A stretch of DNA of 64,000 bases from Paracentrotus lividus (GCA_940671915.1 CALNVZ010003434.1:24646878-24710877), one strand, 5' to 3'. Positions 1-10,145 are shown, counted from the first letter of the stretch. Notes: generated from the letters alone by a model not told the origin. Translations and numbers: made by a program.

Positions 1-38
1 TTTTGGGATGAAATAAAGTTTTTGCTTCTAGATTTTAA

Positions 39-450
39 AGGGATTAAGTAGCTTTCAAAAACAAGAGCAATTATATCAAGATTAATAAAATTATATTGAT
101 CCAACAGTAAAAACAAACTACAGAAAGTTTCAGATCAAATGCGAAGTCATTTCTACCTTTAAAACAGTGTAACAACAATGCCAAGCATACAGCGAACATG
201 CCAACCCTCGATAGGGCAAGCCGAAGACGGGGACTTTACAACAGGAAATGTGGTGGAAAAGCACATGTTTTCTAACCATCCGGTGCGGTTATTAATTTTG
301 AGTTGAAAAATTTGAGACCTCTCGAAGTAAAGCAAGCAATAGCTTGCAATTTTTGAAGAAGATACAGATCCGACCTTAATGTTATAATATGTGCAAAATA
401 AGCAAAATTGAATAAATGTGATTGAATATCATTCAATGTACTGCATCCCT
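39..450 (-). mobile_element. TTAA-flanked MITE, family A, copy 1
   Basis: This ~410-bp non-coding element is bounded by TTAA on both sides (35-38 and 451-454) and has short inverted ends (AGGGAT...ATCCCT). The same sequence recurs in opposite orientation at 42263-42709, again exactly between two TTAAs. Shared internal blocks include one around 'gatctgaaactttcag' and one around 'aagcgaattgcttgc'. TTAA target duplication is typical of piggyBac-type elements, so this is probably a non-autonomous relative. No transposase is encoded. Confidence 0.75.
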
Positions 451-454
451 TTAA

Positions 455-1020
455 GGCACAACCAAATAGAGCAATGTCTGAAGTTTATGAACTATGTTTT
501 TTGTTGATTTTCAATTTCATGCATCATTGCATAAATTAATATTAATGATAATTAGATGGAAAAACGGGTACATAAAATATTATTTTTACCCTGATAGAAT
601 GATTATGCTGACTCCTTACTTGATAACTGTCATATATTATATTTACCTTCTGTTTCCTTTTGATCTAACCCCAAAAAATAATTTAAATTGATCTATATAA
701 TAAAGATAAAATCAACCCGAGAAATTAATTGCCCTCAAATAGTCACCACAAGTGACCAGAAAAAACAAAAAAGTTTATGCCCCGCCTTAACCATGGCTTC
801 TGCGTATTATTATTTATCTCCCAAAAGTATATTTAATGTACCTTGCATCTCACTAAATATGAATCCATGAAAAGTTTTAATTTGATTATTAATTAGCAAA
901 CAAAAAGTCAATGCAAATACAGTTTTCTCACCTAATTCAAAAAGGTATGATTATTTTCACTTTCATTGGCTAAAATGAATTTATTTTAGCATAGTGATGC
1001 TTCAAAATGATTGTGCAATC
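455..1020. other. AT-rich stretch, nothing recognised
   Basis: AT-rich sequence with two short open frames that lack coding character. I see no gene, RNA or clear repeat here. Confidence 0.5.
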
Positions 1021-1440
1021 AATTTTGACCAAAAAAACAAAGAAAAACAAAAGGTCGAAAAACAAAGAAATACAAAAGGAATTTGAAAAACAATAAAATA
1101 CATAAGAAAATGATTTCGATACCGATTTTTTTTTCAAGTGCAATTGTTGGGAACGCTACAAAGAATATTTAGACCAAAATTTAGCATTCTATGAGCTTTA
1201 TTTAGTAAATTAGAGCAAAAAAAATCTGAGTTATGCATAAATTAGCATAATTAATTAATATAAAATAAAATCACACTATTTCAGGAAAATTACCTGTACT
1301 GACTTGTAGATTACATCGCACGCTACCATTGTGAAAAATTTTGCGGCGCTCGCGCGATCGGCGGTCAGAGACTCCAGGGGGGTGGGGGGGGAGGGGTTGA
1401 ATAGGAGAGCTAAAAAAGCCCGGGGGTTAAACATGTCATA
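1021..1440. mobile_element. Degenerate relative of the G-run MITE (family B)
   Basis: The order of motifs resembles the complete element at 5891-6652: 'caaagaaatacaaaag', 'gcataaattagcat', a GC-rich block with 'gatcggcggtcagag', then a long G run. The ends are not preserved and no TTAA pair was found, so this is an old fragment. Assigned by internal similarity only. Confidence 0.45.
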
Positions 1441-1966
1441 AGAGAGTTTTTAGGTCAATTTTTAAACAGACAGATGGATGCCAAACCATTTGGAAAAAGG
1501 ATATTTATTAGCCCATTTCATAATTCTGTGGCAATAATATCAGTCCATTTCCTGCTAAGAGGTTATGGAGACAGTATTCAATAGCTAAGACCAACTTCAG
1601 CTTCTAACCAAGAAGTTGATCTCTAGCAGTTAATTAACTTGCCATAAAAGAGTCTTTAGAACAATTTTGATACAGACGGATGGATGCCAAACCATTTGGA
1701 TAACTTAGTTTCATCATCACCTCTGGAAGGGAACAAAAAGTAAAATCACTTTGCATTAATGACAAGTTTTATTATTATAAATTTTAGAAGACTTGTAGAT
1801 CACTTGTCTTAGGAGAACAATAACGGGATGGACTAGAAAGCAAATTGCATCTGGCATCACAGCAGATAACACCTGAAAAAGATATTAAATACATAATTGT
1901 TAATGCAATCATTTCACAAAAGAATCATTTCAACAAATGGCAATAAATACTTAATTATGTTTGAGC
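1441..1966. repeat. Two direct repeat copies containing 'gatggatgccaaaccatttgg'
   Basis: Blocks at about 1440-1500 and 1630-1700 share 'agagt.tttag..caattttga.acaga' followed by 'ggatgccaaaccatttgga'. They are diverged copies of one dispersed repeat. An AATAAA hexamer on the minus strand (1768-1773) lies ~195 bases beyond the transposase stop and could be its polyadenylation signal. Confidence 0.5.
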
Positions 1967-4411
1967 TTACACATGTGTGACTTTTCTTAGTTTTCTACTT
2001 GGTTTTTCATTCTTTTCTTTTTTTTCTCTATTCTTGAATTTTAGGGCATAATGAATTCTCATCCTGATATATGTATCAAGAAAAGAAACACAAACTTGAT
2101 TACAACAAAATAAACTTGAACTCATTTCATTTGGTAATATCTCTAATACATATTCTTTAATCGACGACATTACATTCCTGCCATATATAAACATATTCAT
2201 AGCAGGTACAACATTTTCTTCAATTATTAGTATCCAAGACAGAAACATGTCGGATGGTACAGAGAGCTCCCCAAAATCACAATTATCAATACACCAAGCC
2301 TTAAAATGAATAAAAAGATCTCTTGGGTATTCCACAAACTTCCTATCAGATGCAATTCTGGAATAACAATGATCACAATTATGTTTTAAGATTATTTTTC
2401 TGATTAATGATCCTGCTACATAAGACAAAATGGATTGATCAATATCTGCAACAGAAAATGGATCGGTAAATGGTTGCCTGACCTGAAAACCAGTACTGCC
2501 TTGGGAATGCTGTGAAGCAACACGTAAAAGTGAAAAGTCACCTGCATCCAAAAGAAATGTTTGCATATCAGGCAAACAATTCTGTCCCCCCACAGGCATC
2601 ATTAGCATATCAACCATGACGCATTTAACAGCAGCTTGAAAATGAAAAGCAGAAGGATTATCATTGTCTCCTCCTTTGGCTCTAATCTGCGAGAAAAGAT
2701 TCTCGAGGCAATCTTGATTCAATCTGTTCATAAATAAATAAGTGAACCCTGCATGTTCCTTCAAATATCTCCACAGATGCATTGCAGATGTAAGTGTTAT
2801 GATCCATCCATCTAAAAACCATACTTTTCTTTTGTTAGCTATTTTCCAGCTCTTAAGCCATGTTACCATATCTTCCCACAATTTCATGTGGCAAGATCCT
2901 TCCTTTACTGGTTTTCGACAGTCTCGACTTGCCCGTGATGATCTAGAATTCAAAGAGTCAAATAATTCATCCATTTTTTCACAAAACTCTGCTGTAAATG
3001 CAGCTTCTGGAGGGAGACCACCTAAAGAACAATGGGTTAAAATTCCTGCTGCCACAGTTCTGCTCAGTACCTGTACTGCTAAGGAAACTCTCATTTTACT
3101 GAAAGATGATATATCAAAGTGACGCTTTGTCAGCTTCGGAGCAAACCTGATATTGAGAGCTTGATCTTTATCAAAGAAGGACTTGATATGAGCCCACTTT
3201 GCCACCTTTGTTCCTGCAAATTTAATATCATATTTCATGAGATTATTTCGGGTGCTCTTCATCAGATGGGGCACATCATAAATGCAGAATATTTCATGAT
3301 TAAAAAAGTTAAAAGATGTTCTGTCTTCAGTCACACCTAAATTCTTGAATAGGGACCTGTTGTTTGGTCCCTGATCACAAACCAGACATGCAGGATGTAG
3401 ACCTAAAGAAATTATATTAGAAAGACAATCTTTCACAATTCTTTCCAGCAAACCTGCTCTAATGCCATTGGCAGAAAAGAAATATCCTAATGGTTGTTTC
3501 CACTGTGATGCCAAACCACGTATCATTACCACAAGAGCTTGATTGGCAACTTGAGGGGTTCCCCCAAATTTACCAAAATTTTCGAGTCCTGACACAATGT
3601 CATTTTTTTCATCGAAATGTAAGTGTTCCTTTACACTCATTTCATCGATTACTACAGAACAGTACCTGTCTCTCTCGGGTAAGGATTGTACTTTTTTTTT
3701 CAGCGCTTCAATGATAGCTGGAGAGAGACCAGGCTGGACCTTAATGTCCCCAAGTAATCTCTTGATACATGTCATGGATGGGAGTGCAATTACTTTTCTG
3801 AGTAACTTATATCCTTTAGGGCTTGCATGGTACAAAGACACTGCAAAGGACTTATCCTTCAAAGACCACCTCATTCCTTTCCTCTTCCTTTTACCGACTC
3901 TAAGTTGAGTCTGAAAAATGGTCAGGGTTGGCTCTTCTAAAAACCTTGAAGCCACTTCCATTACATCCTTTACTGTACTCATTTTTCGTTTTTTTGTCAC
4001 TTTTTGCAGATCGCTTGTTAAAGACTTAATCTTTGCATTTAATCTTTTTACCTTTCGATTCATTTTTTTTCTTAGTTTACAATTTTCTCTTCGTAACTTT
4101 CTGTTTATCTCCATTTCTTCTTCCTCCTCATTTGACCTCTGTTCTTCTTCTTCCTCCATCCCTTCTTCTTTCTCTTCAGTTTTCCCTCTTTCCATTTCTT
4201 CATTTCTCTCATATGCCCTTACTTCATCTTCATCTTGTTCTACATCTTTCCTTTCTTCACTCTCTCCATTTGTACCTTGCTCTTTCACTTCAGTTTTTGA
4301 TTGTTCTTCCCCTTTATCAGCAGTTTTTCCTTCTTTTTGGTTTTCAACCTTTTCTTCATCATCACTGGCCATTTCTTCTTTCTTCTGATTTCTCATTTCT
4401 TCTGTTTCTTC
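1967..4411 (-). CDS. P-element/THAP9-like transposase, main exon
   Basis: This large exon encodes 809 residues from its first Met, plus five in-frame residues back to a good acceptor (ttacaacag). A Lys/Glu-rich acidic tract (residues ~1-95) is followed by a basic coiled coil (~95-140). The P-transposase core then begins with an 'RW' motif near 176 and 'SPKGYKLLRKVIALPS' near 192. The RNase-H-like acidic triad is visible: D251 in VIDEMSV, D341 in CDQGPNN and E565 in DCLENLFSQIR. These match the DDE arrangement described for P transposase and THAP9. The C-terminal 'ILSYVAGSLIRKI' and a CDHC motif are also family-like. The DNA-binding THAP domain is encoded by upstream exons (7953-8137 and 8627-8720). 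The frame is open for 2.4 kb, so the element is young, still active, or retained by selection. Terminal inverted repeats were not found. Confidence 0.85.
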   Translation of the reverse strand, partial: EETEEMRNQKKEEMASDDEEKVENQKEGKTADKGEEQSKTEVKEQGTNGESEERKDVEQDEDEVRAYERNEEMERGKTEEKEEGMEEEEEQRSNEEEEEMEINRKLRRENCKLRKKMNRKVKRLNAKIKSLTSDLQKVTKKRKMSTVKDVMEVASRFLEEPTLTIFQTQLRVGKRKRKGMRWSLKDKSFAVSLYHASPKGYKLLRKVIALPSMTCIKRLLGDIKVQPGLSPAIIEALKKKVQSLPERDRYCSVVIDEMSVKEHLHFDEKNDIVSGLENFGKFGGTPQVANQALVVMIRGLASQWKQPLGYFFSANGIRAGLLERIVKDCLSNIISLGLHPACLVCDQGPNNRSLFKNLGVTEDRTSFNFFNHEIFCIYDVPHLMKSTRNNLMKYDIKFAGTKVAKWAHIKSFFDKDQALNIRFAPKLTKRHFDISSFSKMRVSLAVQVLSRTVAAGILTHCSLGGLPPEAAFTAEFCEKMDELFDSLNSRSSRASRDCRKPVKEGSCHMKLWEDMVTWLKSWKIANKRKVWFLDGWIITLTSAMHLWRYLKEHAGFTYLFMNRLNQDCLENLFSQIRAKGGDNDNPSAFHFQAAVKCVMVDMLMMPVGGQNCLPDMQTFLLDAGDFSLLRVASQHSQGSTGFQVRQPFTDPFSVADIDQSILSYVAGSLIRKIILKHNCDHCYSRIASDRKFVEYPRDLFIHFKAWCIDNCDFGELSVPSDMFLSWILIIEENVVPAMNMFIYGRNVMSSIKEYVLEILPNEMSSSLFCCNQVCVSFLDTYIRMRIHYALKFKNREKKEKNEKPSRKLRKVTHV

Positions 4412-5845
4412 CTGTTGTAAGAATGCAAGTAGATCAGCATAGCTGTGCTCTAAAATTTAGATATACCAGCAGAGAAATGCAAAGATTGATAGTGCAATGA
4501 ATGGCCTAATTTCAATTAATCAATTATTCTGAAAGAGGATTTTTTTTCTTTTCACTCAGTTTGATTTGACAATACTGCATTATAATCATATTATTTCATC
4601 TGTTTTGAAATGTGGGACAGAATCTGCATGTCTATTAAAGGAAATTTTAAAAGGCCATTTGGTCCTCCACTACGACTGCCAGCCTTTTGTCTCATCCCAT
4701 TGTCAATTTTATTTTGTCTTCAACAGGTTTATCAAATAGATTCATCAAATTGACTTTTGGCTAATTCTCAAGCACATACATGTATCTGTATTTTGACGCA
4801 GTTCAAAATTATATGCTATAAATTAAATTCTTCATACATTAAATATGAAATATAGAAATAATTTAGAAATTCCAAATCTAAAAGTTGCACTACATAAATT
4901 AGAAAGTTGTTTATAAGTCTTGCCAATTGTTCATCTGCAATCCAAATTTATGCAGTTTAAATGTTGTCGTGAATGTTGATACATCATTCAAATAATGTAG
5001 AATGTGGAATTTTTCACTATAAAAAGAGAGAAAAAAGTAATGTTATCAACAAAACTGAAATAAAATACTCAACATTCTATGTAAACGTTTAATTGTTATT
5101 AATTATATGTATCTAGGCCACTTTGTATAACTTACCTCTTTGGTTATCTTAACTTATTCGTAGTAATACTTAAATTTGATTTTTTTTTTTTTTTGTTTGT
5201 TTTTGTTTTTGAAAATCATAACTAGGCCCCTCTTTTATTGACATGCACAAAATGTTTTCCTACTCAATTCAATTCAATATACACCAAATTTAAATTATAG
5301 GTGATACCATGAAATTATACATCTGCCTTCTAATTTTCTGTCAATTTCCCGAAACATGAAAGATGCAATCTGAGATTGTAAATTACACTTACATGAACAA
5401 GTTGAATCAAGATCAATGAATTAGAATAGACTCACCATATCCATCAGTAACTCATACATATGATTCGATATCTGACCATTTAATGTTCTTGAAACTTAAT
5501 AGCAGATATTACTGGATATAAGATCTGCTAAATAAGTCCTGCTAAAGGAAAAAAAAGCTCAAGAAATTTGTCATGCATTAAAATAAACACAGAGCTCAAA
5601 AAATTTCTGTACATTAATTCATGATTGAAAATGCATGTAATTTCAAGAATGAAAAAAAAAACAAAAACAACCTATCAACAACAAAGAAATGGTCAAATCT
5701 TTAGTTAATAACAGACCCCCCCCCCCCAAAAAAAAAAACTTGCTGAATCCTCGACCACACACGGTCGAAATTTATGCCTCCGCCATTTGCCATATTAGAA
5801 ATATATGACGCATTAATTAATTCATTTTCATTTATACACAGACAT
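4412..5845. other. Intron / intervening sequence, AT-rich
   Basis: Probably the intron between the THAP exons and the main transposase exon. It contains simple T, A and C runs (for example 5175-5195 and 5708-5738) but no recognisable gene. Confidence 0.45.
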
Positions 5846-5890
5846 CTTTGACCTTGACCTTTTACCATGTGAACGCCAAGTCTTCTTTAA

Positions 5891-6652
5891 CCCTATTCAG
5901 ACGGCGGGGGGGGGGGTCAATTTGACCCCCCCCTGTACGAAATCCCGACTGCCGCGCAACCGCTGCGAATCGCAACCCGGCCTTTATGACTTTTTTCTTC
6001 AAGTGTCTCGCAAATTTTGACACCAAGTTCGAAAAAATGATACTCCGTTGTCGCGTTACGCAACATTACGTAATCGCATGTCAGGCCTAAATTGAACGAA
6101 AAATCGTCATTTTGCATGCGTTTGTGTACAAAATACTGCTTTTTTCTAAATTTCTTTATAACACTGATAATTGTGCCTTATGAGCCTTTTGATTGATTAA
6201 ATTTGTCTTTATATGATCAAAATACATTACTCAAGCATAAAAAATTACAAAACAAAGAAATACATAAGAAATAAAAACAATAGAATACATAAGAAATTCA
6301 TAAAACAATAGTATACAAAGAATTAATTGAAATTTCTGAATTTGTCTATTCAATACTGTTGTCTTTGCTACTCAGCAACTTTAGAAAAAATTTGGGCTTC
6401 ATAACTATATTATTTAATGAAATATTAACGATTTCATAAAACATAATGACATAGATGCATAAATTAGCATAAATTAAATACGTGAAATTTTTTTTCAAAA
6501 AAAACATACCAGCGACACCCTTTACATGTGCAGCGACGTTCGGGCAAAATTTCCTGCGAGCGGACTATCCGCGGCCGAGATCTCAGGGGGGGTCAAATTG
6601 ACCCCCCCCCCCCAGTCAAAATCTCCTCTTGAAAATGCCAGTCTGAATAGGG
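5891..6652. mobile_element. TTAA-flanked MITE with G/C-run subterminal hairpins (family B)
   Basis: The element has perfect 12-bp terminal inverted repeats (CCCTATTCAGAC ... GTCTGAATAGGG) set between TTAA duplications (5887-5890 and 6653-6656). Just inside each end is a long G run joined to a C run through TCAATTTGA or TCAAATTGA, which makes two strong GC hairpins. A 66-residue minus-strand frame inside it is probably spurious. The TTAA target suggests a piggyBac-type mobiliser in trans. Confidence 0.85.
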
Positions 6653-7054
6653 TTAATCATTGCCTCCCCAGTATGCACACATCTACTAAGTAATAAGATG
6701 ATTAGTAAAAACGGTTCTTGACTTATTGTGAGGAGCTGTTTTCACATATTTATTGACTTCTGTGACCTTTGGCCTTTGACCTCATGACCACAAAATCAAA
6801 TCAGTACATTGGTACCTCAGTATGCAAAAATGTACCAAGAATTAAGATGATCCATCTAACACTTCTTGAGTTATGAGAACTAGCTACTTTCACCTATTTA
6901 TTGACCTCTGTGACCTTAAACCTTGTTACCCAAAAATCTAATCAAATCATTGTCACCCCTGCATGCACACATGTACCAAGTATGAAGCTGATTAGTGAAA
7001 TAGTTCTTGTCTTATTGTGAGAACAAGCTATTTTCACCCATATATTGTCCTCTG

Positions 7055-7067
7055 TGACCTTTGACCT
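7055..7067 (-). promoter_or_regulatory. Perfect DR1 nuclear-receptor-type motif within repeat
   Basis: The + strand reads TGACCTTTGACCT, which is AGGTCAAAGGTCA on the minus strand. This is the textbook direct repeat spaced by one base that is bound by HNF4/RXR/COUP-TF-type receptors. It belongs to the dispersed repeat, so binding in vivo is speculative. Confidence 0.35.
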
Positions 7068-7190
7068 TGTGACCCCAAAATTTAAGCAGATCACTGCCAC
7101 CACACAGTATGCAAACTTTTACCACCAATGAAGATGATCCGTCAAACGGTCCTTAATAGATCATGAGAACTAAAGTGAGATGGACGTAAG

Positions 7191-7630
7191 AATTAACAAC
7201 CCCAAAAAATGAAGCCTCCAGCGAGACTTTGTTGTAGAGACATAAAAATGGAGTATGGTAAGACCATCATTAAAAAATTATAACAATTACATATTATTGT
7301 ATTATGGTTTTATGACAAATTTTGTATGTGCAGACGAGATACATCTCAGATTATTCGGAGTTTTATAAAACCCCATAAAAACATATATATATTTCGGAAT
7401 TATAAATTTTTGTTGCATACCTATAAGCTAGCATTCATTCCAATAAATGTTTAGAATCACATCATGCCATGAACAGAAATAATAAATAATCACATGCAGA
7501 CATAGTATTGAAAGGGAAATCATAAAACAAAAGCACAAAGGAAAAACAAAAATAAAATATAATAAATGAACATAAAATACACACAAAAAAGGAAGAAATA
7601 ATAAAAAGAATTGAAGGGTATAAGCAATAA
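7191..7630. other. AT-rich, nothing recognised
   Basis: Includes a short (at)n run near 7384-7390. No gene, RNA or repeat with clear boundaries was seen. Confidence 0.5.
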
Positions 7631-7631
7631 T

Positions 7632-7694
7632 ACCTGATGGTGGACTTGAACCACCTTCCTCATTACTGAAAATGAGCAATACCAATAATCAGGT
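7632..7694 (-). ncRNA. tRNA-like sequence with missing D stem (probable relic)
   Basis: Read on the minus strand, 63 nt can fold with a perfect 7-bp acceptor stem (ACCTGAT/ATCAGGT). They also give a perfect T arm (GGTGG-TTCAAGT-CCACC) that carries the TTCAAGT loop, and a 5-bp anticodon-like stem (CTCAT/ATGAG) with an 8-nt loop containing CAG. A 'TTGGTA' D-loop-like block is present, but the D stem is absent. It is about 9 nt too short for a canonical tRNA. It could be a tRNA pseudogene, a tRNA-derived SINE relic, or chance. Confidence 0.3.
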
Positions 7695-7952
7695 TGACTG
7701 TATCAGGATAAGAATAACGTATAGAAGGAAATACACACAGAACCTGGCTATCCAAGGCATGAATGATCCTTAAAAGCATTCCCTTCTTCCAAAAGATGTC
7801 ACACATCAAATTTTTATGTAAAATGTGTGGATGGTCCCTGTTACATTTTTCTCCTGGAAATCTTAGACTTTTTATTCTTTCATTTAAAAAAAATTTAATT
7901 GAAGAAAAAAAGTTTCCTGTTTGACTTCTTAATTTTTTTAAAGTAACCTTAC

Positions 7953-8137
7953 CAATTAGATGTCTTGGGACAGCAGCTTTGGGGATAGCTCCTTTCTTTA
8001 ATCGACTCCTTGAAGTAACATTTGTGAACTCATCATCACCGAAATGATTTCCACATACAACCTTGGTAGAGTGCAATTTGTTTGCAGACAAGTCCAGAAG
8101 ATCAGGTCTTCCCACCGCAATGGCCCAATCAAAACAG
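7953..8137 (-). CDS. THAP zinc-finger exon 2 of the P-like transposon
   Basis: The exon is bounded by an acceptor (cgaaatag) and a donor (GTAAGG). It encodes C-F-D-W-A-I-A-V-G-R-P-D-L-L, then VVCGNHFGDDEF and RLKKGAIPKAAVP. These are the conserved Trp, the Cys-x2-His half of the C2CH zinc site, and the closing A-(V/I)-P motif of THAP domains. The exon starts in the phase left by the exon at 8627, giving D-Y-S-S-C-F-D-W across the junction. It lies upstream of, and on the same strand as, the P-like transposase, the arrangement expected of THAP9-type elements. Its phase does not join directly to the exon at 4411, so another small exon or a different donor must exist. Confidence 0.7.
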
Positions 8138-8626
8138 CTATTTCGAAATAACAATCATAAAATATTACATATATTTTTGCATGTCATCTTGCCCTTCTTT
8201 AAAAATATGCTGGCCTCACCACTTCCAGAATTAAGACAAATTTCGCCAGAACAAGCTCTGTTAAATCATGTGATAAAGTTTTGTTACAACATAAAGCATA
8301 TAATTTTGATAATTATAATATAATTATAATTAAAATAATATTAAATTTTTTAACATAACATAATTATAATATAATTATAACAATTATAAATAAAATAGAA
8401 ATTTCCATATTCTGATTAATAGATTTGTGCCCCCCCACAAATAAAACAAAATGGCCCCAATTTGTTTGCATTTTTATAATCCTGTCAATTTGTGTAAAGT
8501 ATGACTGAATTTTGAGGAACAATGAGCATTTCTTCTTGTTGAATAATCTATTATTATCATGTACTGTCTTGCACGTATTCAACCTAGGACAACACTACTA
8601 ACTTAATTAATTTCTTAATAACCCAC
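8138..8626. other. Intron between the two THAP exons, with AT palindromes
   Basis: Contains strongly AT-rich self-complementary sequence (repeated 'ataattataat' between about 8308 and 8390). No coding signal. Confidence 0.5.
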
Positions 8627-8720
8627 CTGCTATAATCCTTAGGAATCTGAAGAATGAAATGCCAGACATCATCACCTGAACAGATTTGCAGAATGCAGCT
8701 GCACAATGGCGCTTCCTGCT
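8627..8720 (-). CDS. THAP zinc-finger exon 1 (first Cys pair), frameshifted
   Basis: The minus strand encodes H-C-A-A-A-F-C-K-S, the Cys-x4-Cys half of a THAP zinc site. In a second frame it then encodes G-D-D-V-W-H-F-I-L-Q-I-P-K-D-Y-S, up to a donor (GTGGGT) at 8626-8621. The switch needs one missing base near 8680-8686, either a true lesion or a consensus error. No ATG is obvious upstream in frame, so the 5' limit given is approximate. With the exon at 7953-8137 it completes one C2CH module. Confidence 0.55.
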
Positions 8721-9011
8721 TTTTTGCCTTTTTGCCTTTTTGGACCCTTCAGGAAATTAGATATGGCAATATCGATTTATGAAACTTGTTTTATACTGAA
8801 GTACTAGTAGTCGGAACATCCATGTTGCTCATTGCAATATCATAATATTGAAAAAAGGGCTGTCTTATATCTGTTGAATAAGTAAATAGATTCATTGGGG
8901 AAGTTCATAAACAGGCATGTCCATTTAGAATAATTTTGATAATTAACTAATTCATGAGAAGTTATTCATTCCTTATTACTAAGCTAAAAAAGTAAGTAAC
9001 TCATAAACTCC

Positions 9012-9159
9012 CTGTTGTTGGGAACAGTCAAATTTGGCATGGACGCAATCGGCATGGAAACGCTGGGCATGGACACACTCGGCATGGACACTGGTTGGCG
9101 TAGACACATTGGGCATAGACACATGGATCGAATGCTAGGCAATGATACATTGGCATCGA
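9012..9159 (-). pseudogene. SMPNV-repeat exon, copy 1 (donor lost)
   Basis: The minus strand carries the 15-base Met-Pro-(Asn/Ser)-Val-Ser repeat seen in the complete exon at 10302-10737, behind an acceptor-like 'aacag'. The donor reads GGGAGT instead of GTGAGT, and small deletions break the frame. Confidence 0.5.
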
Positions 9160-9317
9160 CTGTTCAAATCTGTTGAATAAGTAAATAGATTCATTATGAA
9201 TGTTCATAAAGCATGCATGTCCATTTAGAATAATTTAAATATTAACATAATTCATGAGAAGTTATATAATTCATTTTTATACTCAGCTAATAGAGTAATG
9301 TAACTCAGTAAACTCAC

Positions 9318-9477
9318 CCGTATGGGTGGTTGGAAGAAAACACTTGGCATGGACGCTCCGACCAGATGGAACTGTTCACGGCATGGACACACTCGGCTGA
9401 ACTGTGGTTGGCGTGACACATTGGGCATAGACACATTAGGCATTGAACATGCTAGGCAATGACACACTGGGCATCGA
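9318..9477 (-). pseudogene. SMPNV-repeat exon, copy 2
   Basis: An acceptor-like 'cacag', repeated Met-Pro-Asn-Val codons and a GTGAGT donor are preserved, but single-base losses shift the frame. Copies 1, 2 and 4 share one 5' boundary (TCGATGCCC), so they behave as duplicated exons rather than plain minisatellite. Confidence 0.5.
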
Positions 9478-9628
9478 CTGTGCATCAATCTGTTTATAAT
9501 GAATTAAGTTAATTGGGAAGTTATAAACATGCATGTCCATTTAGAATTTTGAAATAATTAACTAAATCATGAGAAATTATTCTTCCTTATACTACAAGCT
9601 AATGGAGATGTATAACTCGGTAAAACCA

Positions 9629-9845
9629 CCTGTTGGTTGTGAAGAGTAACATTGGCATGGACGCACTCGGCATGGAAACGCTGGGCATGGACACACTCGG
9701 CATGGAACCGCTGGTTGGCGTAGACACATCTGGCATAGACACATTAGGCATCGAACGCTAGCAATGACACATTGGGCATTGACACGTGGGCATCGCAGTA
9801 GGCTCGGCACATTGAGTGGAGGTAGTCAAGCCAGCAGAGCCGCAG
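9629..9845 (-). pseudogene. SMPNV-repeat exon, copy 3 (longer)
   Basis: Extends further 5' than copies 1, 2 and 4, into sequence matching the Ala-rich and L-T-Y-P-P-L-N-V-P-S part of the complete exon, then stops at an acceptor-like 'tacttag'. The donor reads GTGGTT and indels break the frame. Confidence 0.5.
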
Positions 9846-9995
9846 CTAAGTAAGTTGAATAAGTAAATAGGTTCATTTGGAAAGTTCATAAACATGATGT
9901 CCATTTAGAATACTTGAAATGATTAACTAATCATGAGAAGTTATAATTCATTCCTTTATACTCAGCTAATAGATTAAGTAACTCAGTAAACTCAC

Positions 9996-10145
9996 CCTGT
10001 TGGTTGTGAAGAGTAACACTTGCATGGATGCACTCGCATGGAAACGTTGGGCATGGACACACTCGGCATGGACCGCTGGTTGGCGTGACACATTGGGCAT
10101 AGCACATTAGGCATTGACATGCTAGGCAATGACAACTGGCATCGA
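9996..10145 (-). pseudogene. SMPNV-repeat exon, copy 4
   Basis: Same layout as copy 2: acceptor-like end at TCGATGCCC, Met-Pro-Asn-Val repeats and a GTGAGT donor. Several one-base deletions compared with the exon at 10302 break the reading frame. Confidence 0.5.

Larger units (their letters stand above)
5846..7190. repeat. ~125-bp 'tgacctttgacc' repeat array interrupted by a MITE
   Basis: Diverged tandem units contain 'cctctgtgacctttgacct', a 'gaccccaaaat' block and 'gtaccaagtatgaag' every ~120-135 bp, most clearly between 6660 and 7190. The first fragment (5846-5886) is separated from the rest by the MITE at 5891-6652, so the MITE inserted into an existing array. I have seen this repeat type described for marine invertebrate genomes; the family name is not assigned here. 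Confidence 0.65.

Noticed and set aside
3918-4500. Ser/Phe-rich plus-strand frames opposite the transposase leader
   Set aside because: They are the complement of the Lys/Glu-rich coding strand and have no features of their own.
5917-6117. 66-codon frame inside the G-run MITE
   Set aside because: It includes the terminal hairpin, and the related fragment at 1021-1440 shows no matching frame, so there is no support for coding.
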